From the NCBI GenBank assembly GCA_963930655.1, contig OZ005617.1:23256568-23320567 (forward strand): a DNA stretch of 64,000 nt, in the 5' to 3' direction. Below the pieces are notes generated by a model. It was not told the DNA's origin and did no database searches. It saw only the letters and a list, made by a program, of their open reading frames with translations. Shown here piece after piece: positions 32,194 to 46,258 of this stretch. Position 1 is the stretch's first letter, and the number at the start of each line of letters is the position of its first letter. Source of the DNA: Myrica gale (lineage: Eukaryota; Streptophyta; Magnoliopsida; Fagales; Myricaceae). Made by a program: the position numbers and the translations under genes.

Positions 32194-33199
32194 ACCTATC
32201 TTTGATTGGCGAACAAGAAAATGGAGTAGTCGTCACTAGCAGAGAGAGATTAATGTCCAAAACGGGAGGTATTTGAAAAGTCACGGCTCTTTTCTTACTC
32301 AAATTTGACAAAGAACTGAAGAAGTGCAAGGGTTAGAGACTGGCACGTATACGGCAACAGACGTTTCGAAGATATGGCCCTTTTCCCACCCAACAATTAG
32401 CTATCTGATCGGTGGCATTTTACCGGACGGAGTGCTTCTATGTTAATGATATGAGTTGCTAGGCCAAGAAACAACTTTATCAATGACAGCTTTACTCAGT
32501 ATTCATTTGTCTATGAATGGACTATGCCCTCGTTGCTATATATTTTCCTGCAGATTCTTATTTGGCCAGCAATTTTCCTTTTTTTAAGTATGTCTCAGAA
32601 CTTCTCTTAGATAGGCCCTTCTTGCCTGCAGACCACGAAGCTGCGCCATGAGCTCTAGTGCGAACTATTTATCTGCTTCTTACTGAAGAGTAAAGACCCA
32701 CTCGACCAATGAATAATACTTGGTACTTGTCAGGATCAAACCACTTAAAACCCTGTAATTTAATGCGGCTGCAGATTCTCTAGCAAATGAAGGTCATGTG
32801 ACAGAAACAAAGAAAGAACCATAGCACAATACTTATTCGCTTTGACAGGTTTATGATCATTTTCCAGGTAAAAGAAAAAATCATATGGAGAATACGTCCC
32901 AGGTGAATGCTGATACCAGTGTCAACTAAGTAAAAATTCAACATCGAAGAGGACAGCGGTTGAAAACAAAGCAGAAAATGTGTAACACCAGCGTGCAGTT
33001 TCACGCTTGTATGCTTTGTATAGAAAACTCAATTAAACCTCAAAAAGTTGACAGCAGCCGTCATTTGCAGTTTGGAAAAATAAAGAAGTGAGCCAATTAG
33101 TCAGAAAATTCAACAGTACATGGAATGATGAGCGACAAAAACCCCAAGGTATCTGAGGAATGTGATACAAATTATAAGTCACATAGAGGGAGGCCGCTT
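32194..33199. other. Intergenic, no gene seen
   Basis: Lies between the U5 gene and the 3' end of the adenylate kinase gene. Short open frames here are without domain features; the right end should include the adenylate kinase 3' UTR. Confidence 0.5.
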
Positions 33200-36144
<2,945 letters not shown>

Positions 36145-36180
36145 TAGTCTAGGCTATGGTTTTCCTCTCTTCGGCAAAGC

Positions 36181-36203
36181 AGAGAGAGAGAGAGAGAGAG
36201 AGA
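36181..36203. repeat. (GA)n microsatellite in the adenylate kinase leader
   Basis: 23 bases of alternating AG, 37 bases before the ATG on the minus strand (CT on the transcript). Pyrimidine-rich leaders are common in plant genes. Confidence 0.85.
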
Positions 36204-36206
36204 AAG

Positions 36207-37025
36207 AGTGAGCGAGATTTTTTTGTGTCCTTCAGAGAGAAGAGAAAGTCTCAGGTTCTTTGCTTCGGACCTTCCAACGCTTCAAGCTCAAGCAGCGGTC
36301 TTCCCAGGTTGTGCACGAAATGACTGTTGTGCCCTTCATTTTTTCTTGATATGCCTCGCATTCTCTTGTTGGTTTTGGAAACAAACACAAACATGTCTGT
36401 TCCTGCAAATCGCATATTTTTTACAGTGGGTTAAAACCGTTAAAGCCCAAAAGCTTTTTAGCCTATTAAACGAAAAATAATTGAAAAAAAAGACTTGTGT
36501 TTTACTTTATGAATATCCCCTGATCCGATTGAAGGCTTCTAAATAGTTCGGTGCATTCATTTGGTTGAGAGGTTTCTGGGAGTTTGGTGAATTCGTTAGC
36601 TTTAGAGATCTATTTTTCATTGTAGTTTGTGCCTTAATTTGAAGGGCGCTGACAGTTTGGTGCATTTTGCGTAGTAAATGAATCAATAGAGAGAAAGCTC
36701 ACTCTACGGCTATGATCTCACCATCCATTACTGCCACCAATCCTTTTGGGTGCTGGAGTTTGGCTATCCTTTCTGTCGATTCTCATCATATGTCAGCCAT
36801 GAGAGTAGAGAGCATGGAGGTATAATGGGAATACGAGTGTCGGAATGTCAAGCTAAGTTTATATATACGCAAAGCAGGAGCAAAATCGTGCAGAATTGCA
36901 GATATAATAAAGAGTAGTTTCCTACAATAACATACTAAAATTTTCATGGATAAAGAACACAGAATACTGTTCTCAAACACAAAATTGGATCAAGACAAAT
37001 TGCAGCACTTGCAAAGTTTTCAAGT
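36207..37025. other. Intergenic between adenylate kinase and NOP56
   Basis: Promoter side of the adenylate kinase gene and 3' side of NOP56, both on the minus strand. AT-rich; no gene or definite promoter element was identified. Confidence 0.5.
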
Positions 37026-40000
37026 TCACTCGGCATCTTCACTTTTTGACTTCTTCTTCTTCTTCTTTTTGCCATCATCAGCAGACTGCAGGTCCTCTCC
37101 ATCTTCATCCCGGCTCTTCTTTTTCTTCTTCTTACCCGTTTCATCCTGCTCAGCAGTCTGACCATCCTGTTGCTCCATCTCTGAATCACTTTTGCGTTTC
37201 TCCTTTTTCTTCTTCTTCTCTGATTTAGCATCTTCCAGAGCTTCACCATTTGTCAGAGCAGCTGGGTTATCAACGGCCATAGACTCACCATTCTCTGCAG
37301 CTGCAGTTTTAGATTTCTTTTTCTTGCTTTTCTTTGCTGATGCTTCTGTGGGCACTTCTTCGGTCTCCATCTCTGTGTCTACAAGAGCAATTGAAACGAG
37401 TTGTTAAGTAGTATGATCAGGAGAACCAAAACTTATGGTAAGTATGCTGACATCCAATGTCCTGAAACCAAATGCACCACGGAATAAATGCTACAATCTG
37501 AAGGCGAGGCAACCAAAATTCCCAGTACATCTCAATGGAGTGGTCATCCCAGTACAAGTGAATGCCCATGCTTGGTTCATAAACATACAATTATCGTACG
37601 CAACCAGGTGTAGCGTAGCAACCAGAATGTCCTCATCCACTTAAAGTCAGCGGTCATACCATGTTTGTCACACCAGAATGCAAGTAAAACTATAAGGCCC
37701 CAATGCTCCATCTCCAAATTATACAATCCTAGTATCTTATGCAATCATAGACTGGGTACTCATAAATTTATGGACCACCTTACCTTTGTTTTGAACACTT
37801 TCAATTGCATCTTTCATCACATCGATGTTTTTGCGGGGTGCAACTCCCTTGTCATAAAAGTCAAGTCGCTCCTCAACTTGTTCACGAAGTTTCTCGCCAA
37901 AAACAGTAGTACTCCCCTCTGCATCAAAAGATAAGGCAACAAAATCATTACAAACAGGGGCACAAGCTGCAAGTATCCAGATTGCTCTTTAAAAACATTA
38001 AAAGAGCACCTGAAAAGCAGTCAATGCGCGATGCAATCGAGCACTTGTTTGCAAGATAACGAGCCATTCTGCCCTTGTTCTTTGCAGACGCTCGACCAAT
38101 GAAAGAGGAATGGAATATCAGACCATACTTGGGCGTGTTTCCTCTAGTTTTCAATGCCCTGAAGAGAACAATAAATGAGGGATTCAGGGTCTATGATTTA
38201 AAATTCTTAGGGAACGTATCTCACAAAACAATACAGCAGAAGTAAAGACATCTACATACGACAATATCAACTAGGCAGGACTTTAGCATTCTCACTCAGC
38301 CTGGAACCCGAGCTAGTACAATGAAAAATGAACGGGTTTCAAAATTTTGAGTCCAGCTGTTTCATAAGATTCAGTAGCAATTCTTCCAATAGATGAATAT
38401 ATCAGGTTATAGTTAAAACCTGAAGAGAGCCTTCTCTGCACCAAGGATCTGAAGGGTAGAAGAAGGGCACTTGGCCAAATTTGTTAGACTACCAGCATGA
38501 GAAATTAAGCGCGCACCAACAACTTCACCAATTAAAGAGGCCAAATTTGGTGCAATGTCATTCATCTTAGCAACCAGATAATCATAAAGCTTCCTCCTAT
38601 ACTCAGACAGGTCCATTACCCTCTGTGCAAATTGGTGGACATTAATCAAATCAATTGGGGACAAATCCTGTCCTGCAGGAAATTGGCAAACACAAGTCAA
38701 TAAAGAGCAATCTACAGAACACAAGTGGTAGAGTAGGGGATCTCTACCCATGGAAGCCTTGGCAGCATCTACAATCTCCTTTGCCTTGTCCTCGTCTCCA
38801 ACTACATCCGTTAAGCCTGGGATACTTTCGTCACACAACTTCGACTTATCCTCTATATATTTTGCAACTTTTGCGTATAGGTAGTTGTCATTGATTATCT
38901 TCACCAATTCAGGAAAATGCCACGAGTACCATTCTCTGCATTACCGCAAGGGAACAGCAGTCGTTACATGCTTCTTCTTTTTTTTTTGGAGGGGGGGGGG
39001 GGGTTGGGTGGGGAGCCACTTTAAATGTACACAAAACAATAAATATCAAAATTTTCAGCATTAAGGAAGAAAATCTTTCAAACATGGGTAGAGAGGAAAA
39101 CTAATCGTACGATGTGTAGTTTCAAGATCATAAAACATTGATGTAGAACTGTGAACAACATACCTGACTCTCATGGAGAAGGAGTTGACATCCTTGTCGA
39201 GAGTATCGAGAAGGAAGATTGCTTGAATCACCATATTGTCAACACGGTTAACATTGAACTTGACTTTTGCCCTGCTGTAACTATGTCCCAGACCAAGTTG
39301 GGCTTTTTCCAAGTCTCCAGGCTATATGAAATGGAAGACAGAGGAGGAAGAAGATAGTCTATAAGAAGAAGAACAAGTCCATATATTGCACAACAACAAA
39401 ACAGGGCCACTTTAAACCAAAATCGGGACTGACAAAAAAAATCCTACCTTTAGGTCCTTTAAAAACCGATCAAAATGTAGCCGCACGCCACGAAGAATTT
39501 CATGAACAAAGTCACCACTTTCACAAGGAATTTTAGTCACTTCATGGATATGTGATCCGACTTTAGTATCCACAATTCCTAATCTGAACTTTGGCTTCTT
39601 ACTTTCCTTGACTTTTGGGAGATTAAGCTCCAGAAAACTTCTCAACTCGTCAGTCATTAGCCCTTGAACCCAAAAACACAAGTTAAGTAAAAAATGTTTT
39701 ACCTTAAGCATGAAAGCAAAATCCCAGAAAACAAGACATTGGGAATAAAGCTCTAATAGTACGCGCAGTAGGCGCACAACAAAACCAGAAACAACTGAGT
39801 ATTATAGCCCAAATGACAGCTAGCATGACTGCGGGACATAATAAAACACTCTTTCGTGGCTGGAGAAATTACAAAAGGGGTCCGAGTATTCAATGTCTCA
39901 AAAAGAGATAAATAAAAAAAAGGAGCAAATACAAGGGTCACATCTTGGCCCGCCAGTCTCCCATCACTCAAACAAGAGAAAAAATACCGATTAAATCCAA

Positions 40001-40464
40001 CAACACCACGCATAATCAATTGAAAGAAGCTAAATGATCAATTTCCACATAGTTGATGGTACAACCAAAACAACACTCAGCTTCGTATCAAATTCATCCG
40101 TTACGCACTGGGGCTAACACAACCAAAAGACACCACAAAACATAGGCAGAAGCCACTTTCATATGGAGTACGAAAATCAGAGGTAACCCAGAAAACCATT
40201 ACAAGAATAATGAAAAACCAAAAGCCAACCAAGAGGAATCGAAGTTTTGGGCAGCTCACCTTCCGAAATGGCATTGCACTGGTTGAGGGCGTCGAGGGCG
40301 GACTCGAAAGGATGAAAGGCCGTGAGCTGCACGACCTTCCCGAACCGGTTCAGGTCAGACACAGAGTTCCGGACGGCTTCGGTGTTCTGCCCAATCTCGT
40401 CAAGGCCGTGCGCGAGGAACAGGGCGTACCCAGAAGCCGACTCGTATAGAAGATACAACGCCAT
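37026..40464 (-). CDS. NOP56: Nucleolar protein 56 (NOP56)
   Basis: Core protein of box C/D snoRNPs, which direct rRNA 2'-O-methylation in the nucleolus with fibrillarin, NOP58 and the 15.5K protein. Eight exons (minus): 40260-40464 (start at 40464), 39448-39662, 39164-39321, 38748-38935, 38420-38672, 38010-38158, 37784-37918 and 37026-37378 (stop 37026-37028). They total 1,656 nt, 551 residues. The N-terminal domain opens [20 protein letters not shown]; the coiled-coil region includes [11 protein letters not shown] and [29 protein letters not shown] follows; the Nop domain holds [20 protein letters not shown] and [16 protein letters not shown]. The last exon is a Lys-rich acidic/basic tail ([26 protein letters not shown]) typical of NOP56/58. 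The start [14 protein letters not shown] distinguishes it from NOP58. Intact. Confidence 0.96.
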
Positions 40465-40621
40465 TGCACAATCAATATCAGGTTAAACAACTAAGAAAGC
40501 TCGTATTTTTCTTTGACTCCGGCGAAGCCCTCTCTCTCTCTCTCTCGCTGCCTCTGAGAGTGCTTTAACACAGTAAGAATCGGCGGAGAATTAAGAGAGA
40601 AAGAGAAGCGGGCATTTTAGG

Positions 40622-40637
40622 TTAGGGTTTAGGGTTT
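40622..40637 (-). promoter_or_regulatory. Double telo-box upstream of NOP56
   Basis: On the minus strand the sequence AAACCCTAAACCCTAA holds two overlapping telo-box motifs (AAACCCTAA), about 160 bases before the NOP56 ATG. Telo-boxes are enriched in promoters of plant ribosomal-protein and nucleolar genes, so this fits co-regulation of ribosome biogenesis. The leader also holds a (CT)n tract on the plus strand at about 40532-40546. Confidence 0.75.
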
Positions 40638-41184
40638 TCAGTAAAGGATTCCCTTCTGCATGTGTAGGATCTTTATAGCTTAGACGGTATACTGATGGCG
40701 TGTGTTAGATCCAAATACTGAAGTTGATGGCGTTTAATCCAACGGTCGATAGGGCGTGAAAAAGATAAATGGATTATTACAGTTTCGAGAACAAATTTTG
40801 CTCTGTATTCTTTAGTTTTTTTCTTTTTGTTTTCTTTAAAGATTCAACAATACTGTAAAAATACTGTAAATTTTGAATTGTGCACCCTTCAAACCACACA
40901 TATTAAGTAACTGCAGCATTATTATTGAGGTGATCTAAAAAATTATTTATACCTGAAGATATTCGAATTTAAGACCTCAAAAGATAACACACCCGTAAGC
41001 TTCAAGTCTTGACCATTTAAACCAACTCCTTAGAATTATACATTCTCTTTAATACAACTAAATTCAGATGAATTAAACTTTATCAATCTTTGCCTCCTCA
41101 CAAGCTCTCATAAATTATTAGAAAAAAAAGCTCCCATAATTTAACGAATTGAACAACTTTAACCAAATAAGGTAGATGTTTCAG

Positions 41185-41250
41185 CTATTATGTTCATCTA
41201 ATACAAACTATTGCTACCTATTATGTTCATCTAATACAAACTATTGCTAC
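41185..41250. repeat. 33-bp tandem repeat, two copies
   Basis: Two identical units starting CTATTATGTTCATCTAATAC at 41185 and 41218. Noncoding. Confidence 0.9.
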
Positions 41251-41487
41251 AAGTTGTAAGGGCTATTTTTTTTGTTCGGGGGGGGGGGGGGGTATAAGTT
41301 TTTGGAAATTTGTCTTTTTAATCTTTAGGTTTTACAGCCTTTTATAAATTGGTCCTTCGATTTTAACAATTTAAATTTTAATACTTAGTTTATCAAATTT
41401 TGACAAAAACGTCATCATACATCCGTCAATCATGTTAACGGAAGAGCTTGACAAAAACGTCATCATACATCCGTCAATCATATTGTT

Positions 41488-41570
41488 GACCCGCGAATGA
41501 AATCCATTGACCGCTGCATGAACAGGTCAACTGCTACGTGAAACGGTCGATCGGTTCTCATTCGCGGGTC
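41488..41570. repeat. 13-bp perfect inverted repeat
   Basis: GACCCGCGAATGA (41488-41500) and TCATTCGCGGGTC (41558-41570), 57 bases apart. It is GC-rich against an AT-rich background. Role unknown. Confidence 0.85.
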
Positions 41571-42123
41571 AGCAGTAAAACGGGTCAAATTCGCAGGTCA
41601 TATTCATTAACTGAGGTGGCGTGTTATGAGCTCTTGGATTTTGAAGATGTAATCGTGGCCGTTCATCAGCACCCTCAACACCTTAGCCATCAACACCATA
41701 ACCCGTTCCTAAAAAGCTAGGACTAAGTAAGATAATATGTTGGGAGAATTCAGGAAGGTGTAGTACAAATGGGAGAGAGGGGTGAGAGAGAGCAAGTTGG
41801 AAATAGTTACTTTCGGCTTTCTCCTTATGAGAGGAACCTCCCCAGATTGCCGGCTTCGTTTGATAAAGAGCTTTTTGAAGAGTTTTTGCAGTTCGTTTCT
41901 AGAATGAGAACGTCTTAGAGTAGAGGAAGTGTCTGGGTTTATGCATTTATCAATAGAAACTTAGGTTTTATTCCTCCTCCATCTTCTTCTTCGTCTCGCT
42001 TTCCTAGATTATGCATTTAGGACTTGAAATTTTAGAAACAAAATTTTATGCCATATTCTCGTCTCTCTTCCCACAAACCTGACTTGTTTCTTATGCAGCT
42101 TGAGCAAAACAATTGGTTATGAC

Positions 42124-42372
42124 CAGTGGCGGAGCCAGAAACCCAATCAATGGGGGGCAAACTCTTAAGGAAAAATGACAAAAAAAAAATTTGTACTACG
42201 TAAGGCAAAAAAATGTCTTAACACTATAAATATAAAAAATTAAGGACTAAAAATACTAAAAAAATTGAAATACACGTATCGTACTATTTGCTGATATTGA
42301 GAGGTGACATTAAAGATTAAATTCTTGTTATTCAAGATATCAATAGAGCATCAAATAATCACACAAACAAAG

Positions 42373-42430
<58 letters not shown>

Positions 42431-43747
42431 TTGTAAAACAAAACACATAAATGAAACAAAGTATTTTCAGCAATATAACTATTTACTTCCATAAATGAAG
42501 TACTTACTTTTGTTGCCAGAAAGAATGTGCCCTATGCTCAAAAAGTCCTGCTGAATTTGTTGGGATCTGTAAAAAGAAAACATAACACATAAATGAGAAA
42601 AATAAACGATTATTGTGTTTCTATTATTCTTGAAAGAAACAATAGCAAAACGAAGCATATTGGAAAAAGAAGCCAAATGATCTAAAGTTAAAAAAGAATC
42701 CAAGTTCCAAGGGCACAAAGATATTTCCCACCCTTGCTATAGCTGTTTTTTAGTGTGACAGTACTATTGAACACGAGCTTATCAGGAGTGGAATCTCTAT
42801 CAACAATAAAATAACCCGAAATTGCAAGGTGGAATACATACTTGGTAAATGATAATAGAAAAAAAATTTGGACAAAAGTTCAATTATAACATCCAAATAA
42901 CTATTTTACTCCCTTACAAAATGAGAAAACAAAAAAATCGTAGTTCAAAATGCTCATTACCTGGCTAAATTAATGGCTAAAATTTTGAAGAAATATATCT
43001 ATAACTTGATCCAAACGTCACAAATTACAATGGAAAAGAAGTTCCACCTTTAGAGAAAGACAATTAAAAACAAGTTCATCTCATGAGCTATGAAAAATCA
43101 GACCTAAACAAACAAAAGAGAGATAAAAATGAGTCTTACCTCAACTTTGGATTTTCATAAAATGTGGATAAGTCAGACATGTAAAATTAGATGATGATAG
43201 TGACAATAAAATGATATAACCAATTATTCTCTAGTAGATAAAGATAGACACGCAACACACTTGAATAATTGAATTATCACTTATCCAACAAGAGCACACC
43301 ACCCCATTTCTCAGCATTTGTGATATCCAAATTCTCAACCAAGTCCAACATAAAAGGCAAAAGAACAAAAAGAAAAACAACACTAGAATAACGAAAACAT
43401 CTATTTCAAAGATTATAACACACAACGATTATCAGGACTCAAGAGAAGTATATGAAATATTCGTCGCAAAATTCACGACAACGTCAACAAGTTAAGGTAG
43501 GATTTCAAGTTTCGACACAAATAAATATATTTTTGCTTATTCTTTTAGTTTGATTATGAGGTACTAGGCTGCTTGGGCCTTAATTAAGGGGGGCGGGCTG
43601 ATTCATCTAGGCAGGCAAGGGGGGCAAGTTTAATTTTTAGTTGGCCAAGGGGGTAGACCTAATAAAAAAAAAATGACATGTAAACATTTTTTTTTGGGGG
43701 AGCCAACAGGGGCAATGGCCCCGGTTCGCCCCCTCCCTCTGCCTGTG
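42124..43747. mobile_element. hAT-like element, 1.6 kb
   Basis: Terminal repeats are CAGTGGCGGAG and, reverse complemented from the right end, CACAGGCAGAG. They are flanked by a perfect 8-bp duplication GTTATGAC (42116-42123 and 43748-43755). Sizes fit the hAT superfamily. The interior is AT-rich with a 52-base AT microsatellite (42377-42428). No intact transposase was found; a short minus-strand stretch near 43280-43350 could be a coding remnant, but this is weak. Confidence 0.75.
42377..42428. repeat. (AT)26 microsatellite
   Basis: Uninterrupted alternating AT for 52 bases within the hAT-like element. Confidence 0.95.
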
Positions 43748-43755
43748 GTTATGAC

Positions 43756-44884
43756 CAGTGGATGTGAACCTCTATTCCGCAGAAGAACATATCTGTATAT
43801 AAAAGAGCATCAGTTGTAATAGTTGAATATTCAATAATATTCATTCATTTCCGTATACTCTGTTTTTATTCTCTCTATCTTCTTTGTCTCTCTTCCTCTG
43901 TTGCTTCCAACTACATATTTTACAATATCTGTTACTCGTGTTTTACATCTTCGACACTCTAGGAAACCATGTAACTAGTCTCTAACTGATCTTGCAGGCT
44001 TTATTGAGAGAGTCCAGATGGTTCCCTCATACTGTGGAGTGGACGATAAGCATGGCGAAGGAGCCGCCTGTGAGCTCGACGAGATGGAGGGAGAAGACTA
44101 TTTCTTAGTTTCCTATATAGTCATTGTCGTTTGGATCTCCATCATAAAAACTGTTACATGTTCTTACGGGAGAGGAATAGAGGAACAGATGAACAAAAGA
44201 GAGTGAAGTGAAAGAGTATATCCGTGAACTGTGAAGGATTGAAACGGTGCGTTTGGAGTTTATGCTGACTTTGACTGCTTATATGGCCCGTTAGGGAAAG
44301 AGATGGAGACCTAATGGAAGGATTCCTTTGTCAACAAAAAAAAATTTAAGGACCAAACTTTGAAAAAATTAAATCTAAGAACTAAAATATAAAGAGGTGA
44401 AAATCCAAGCAGTAAAATGACATTTTCTCTAAGTTTTTTTTTATAGATCCTCTAGTGAAGTTTTGTCTTTTGTTGTGTTTTTTTGGTAAGTGAAGTTTTG
44501 TCTCTTTAGAACACAAACTTTATATTGGTTTTGTCGAATAGACTTCACTCGGGCCACATGCACCTCTGGGTGCCAAGAGTTGCGCAAATGATTGAATGGG
44601 TGCAACCAAACGGTCCCAAAGGCCCGTGCTTGGGTTGGGTGGCCCTCCATCGGAACCTAGACGGGCCGAAACAGCTGCAGACTCGTGCCCGCTCCAACGG
44701 TGCATTCTTGTACTCCATCCCCATTCGATTTGTAAGGCACTGAGAGCCACAGCAGAGTGGAGGAGAGGGAGGCCGATGCTTCAATCAGTTCAACAGCATC
44801 ACATACCATCTTGAATCTGAACCCAGGTAATCATTCTTCCTTCTTCTCGCCCAAAGCAATCGGCTTTCATCTCAATCAAATCAA
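43756..44884. other. Intergenic before the mTERF gene
   Basis: AT-rich repeat remnants up to about 44440, then a GC-richer stretch (44520-44884) likely to hold the mTERF promoter and leader. The 62-codon frame at 44018-44206 (begins MVPSYCGVDDKHGEG) is unrecognised. Confidence 0.45.
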
Positions 44885-46258
44885 ATGCTTCGTTTAGTTT
44901 GCATAAAACTGCCCCAACAAGTAAGGCACAGAGCTTCACCACTTAGCCGTAGCAACCTGTTCTCAACCTCCTCTCGCAAACCCCGCTCAGGGCTCTCCAA
45001 TTCCAAGGACCCACCAGCTCTGACAGTCTCCTTCCTCCAAAACTCATGTGGGTTGTCCTTGGAATCGGCCATTTCAGCGTCCAAGAAGCTGAACATTGGG
45101 AACGCGGAGAATCCCAACTCAGTTCTTGATCTGTTGAGAACTCACGGTCTGACGCAGACTCATATCAGAAACTTAATTAGCAGTCGTCCATTATTGCTTT
45201 TGGCTGATTTAGGAAGTACGCTTAAGCCTAACATAGATTTGTTTGAATCCTTGGGTTTTTCGGGCCCTAGCCTTTCCAAAATGCTGAGCAAAGAACCACG
45301 GATGCTAGAAACTGATGCATACACTACGGTTAAGTTTTTTAGAGAGCATGGTTTTAATGATGAACAAATATCGACTCTGACCACGAAGCGTCCCACGTTG
45401 TATACGTTCAATGCACAAAAAATCTTTAAGCCGAAGTTAGAGTTTCTCAAATCTTTGGGCTTGTCAGATTCTGAGATCGCAAAGCTTTTATCTGCAGAGC
45501 CTTATATTTTAGAGAGGAGCCTCGAAAATCACCTCATTCCTTGTGTTCAAGAGCTTAGGCAGATTCTTGATACCGATGAGAATGTCTTAAAGGCTATGAA
45601 GGCATGCTACTGGTTAATCGAGTATGATGTGGAAAAAGTGCTAAGACCAAACATATCAATGTTAATGAAGCATGGCGTACCCCGGGCAATGGTTTTAAAG
45701 ATATTCTTGATTCAGCCAAAAGCCCTGCTTCTGAGGAGTCATCGGTTTAGTGAGGTTGTTAGTGAAGTTATGAAACTGGGGTTTGACCCCAATAATTTTC
45801 TATTTGTTCTAGCAATTCGTTCCATGGCAGTAATGAGTAAAACACTGTGGGAGCAAAAGCTGGAAGCTTATAGAAGTTTTGGTTTGACTAAGGATGAGAT
45901 TCATTCAGCATTCAAACAGCAACCCATGTGCATGATTTCTTCAGAGATGAAGATCAAGAAGTTGTTGGGTTTCTTTGTGAGCAAACTAAAGATGACACCT
46001 TCGATGATTTCCAAGAATCCAAATCTTCTCCTGCTTAGCTTGGAGAAGCGGATTATTCCAAGGTGTTCTGTTCTGCAACTTTTGATGTTGAAGGGGTTGA
46101 TTGGGGAAAATACTAGCATTGTTAACATGTTCAGAATGAGTGAGCAGAAATTCATGGACAAGGTAGTGAGCAAGTATCAAAATGAAGTTCCAGATATTAT
46201 TAGAGCACACCAAGGGAAGATAGAATTTGAAGGGTTCCCCTTTGATTTGAAAATGTGA
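44885..46258 (+). CDS. mTERF domain protein, organelle-targeted
   Basis: Single-exon, 457-residue member of the plant mitochondrial transcription termination factor family. These helical-repeat nucleic-acid-binding proteins act in organelle transcription, intron splicing or translation. The N-terminus (MLRLVCIKLPQQVRHRASPL, rich in Arg/Ser and poor in acids) fits a mitochondrial presequence. From about residue 80 the protein is a string of 30-35-residue mTERF repeats with the typical Leu/Pro pattern: ISSRPLLLLADLGSTLKPNI, LSKEPRMLE, TTKRPTLYTFN, LSAEPYILERSLENHLIPCV, LIQPKALLLRS, FKQQPMCMISSEMKIKKLLG, ISKNPNLLLLSLEKRIIPRC. It matches the large intronless eudicot mTERF subfamily that is often tandemly repeated; only one copy is in this window. 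The specific paralogue cannot be assigned. Confidence 0.92.
   Translation: MLRLVCIKLPQQVRHRASPLSRSNLFSTSSRKPRSGLSNSKDPPALTVSFLQNSCGLSLESAISASKKLNIGNAENPNSVLDLLRTHGLTQTHIRNLISSRPLLLLADLGSTLKPNIDLFESLGFSGPSLSKMLSKEPRMLETDAYTTVKFFREHGFNDEQISTLTTKRPTLYTFNAQKIFKPKLEFLKSLGLSDSEIAKLLSAEPYILERSLENHLIPCVQELRQILDTDENVLKAMKACYWLIEYDVEKVLRPNISMLMKHGVPRAMVLKIFLIQPKALLLRSHRFSEVVSEVMKLGFDPNNFLFVLAIRSMAVMSKTLWEQKLEAYRSFGLTKDEIHSAFKQQPMCMISSEMKIKKLLGFFVSKLKMTPSMISKNPNLLLLSLEKRIIPRCSVLQLLMLKGLIGENTSIVNMFRMSEQKFMDKVVSKYQNEVPDIIRAHQGKIEFEGFPFDLKM

Larger units (their letters stand above)
41293..44440. mobile_element. Possible larger inverted-repeat element enclosing nested repeats
   Basis: DNA at about 41300-41400 (TTGTCTTTTTAATC, ATAAATTGGTCCTTCGA) and the reverse complement of 44335-44440 (AAGTTTGGTCCTTAAATTT, TGTCATTTTACTGCTTGGAT) are weakly similar. 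This suggests diverged long terminal inverted repeats of an old Mutator-like element. Inside are a direct repeat of about 34 bp (41399-41432 and 41449-41482, core GACAAAAACGTCATCATACA) and the hAT-like element at 42124-43747. The outer boundary call is tentative. Confidence 0.3.

Noticed and set aside
36944-37407. Other frames over the NOP56 tail
   Set aside because: They are shadows of the Lys-rich NOP56 last exon (37026-37378).
44520-44814. Cluster of short frames on both strands before the mTERF gene
   Set aside because: GC-rich leader or promoter DNA keeps several frames open by chance; no family features.
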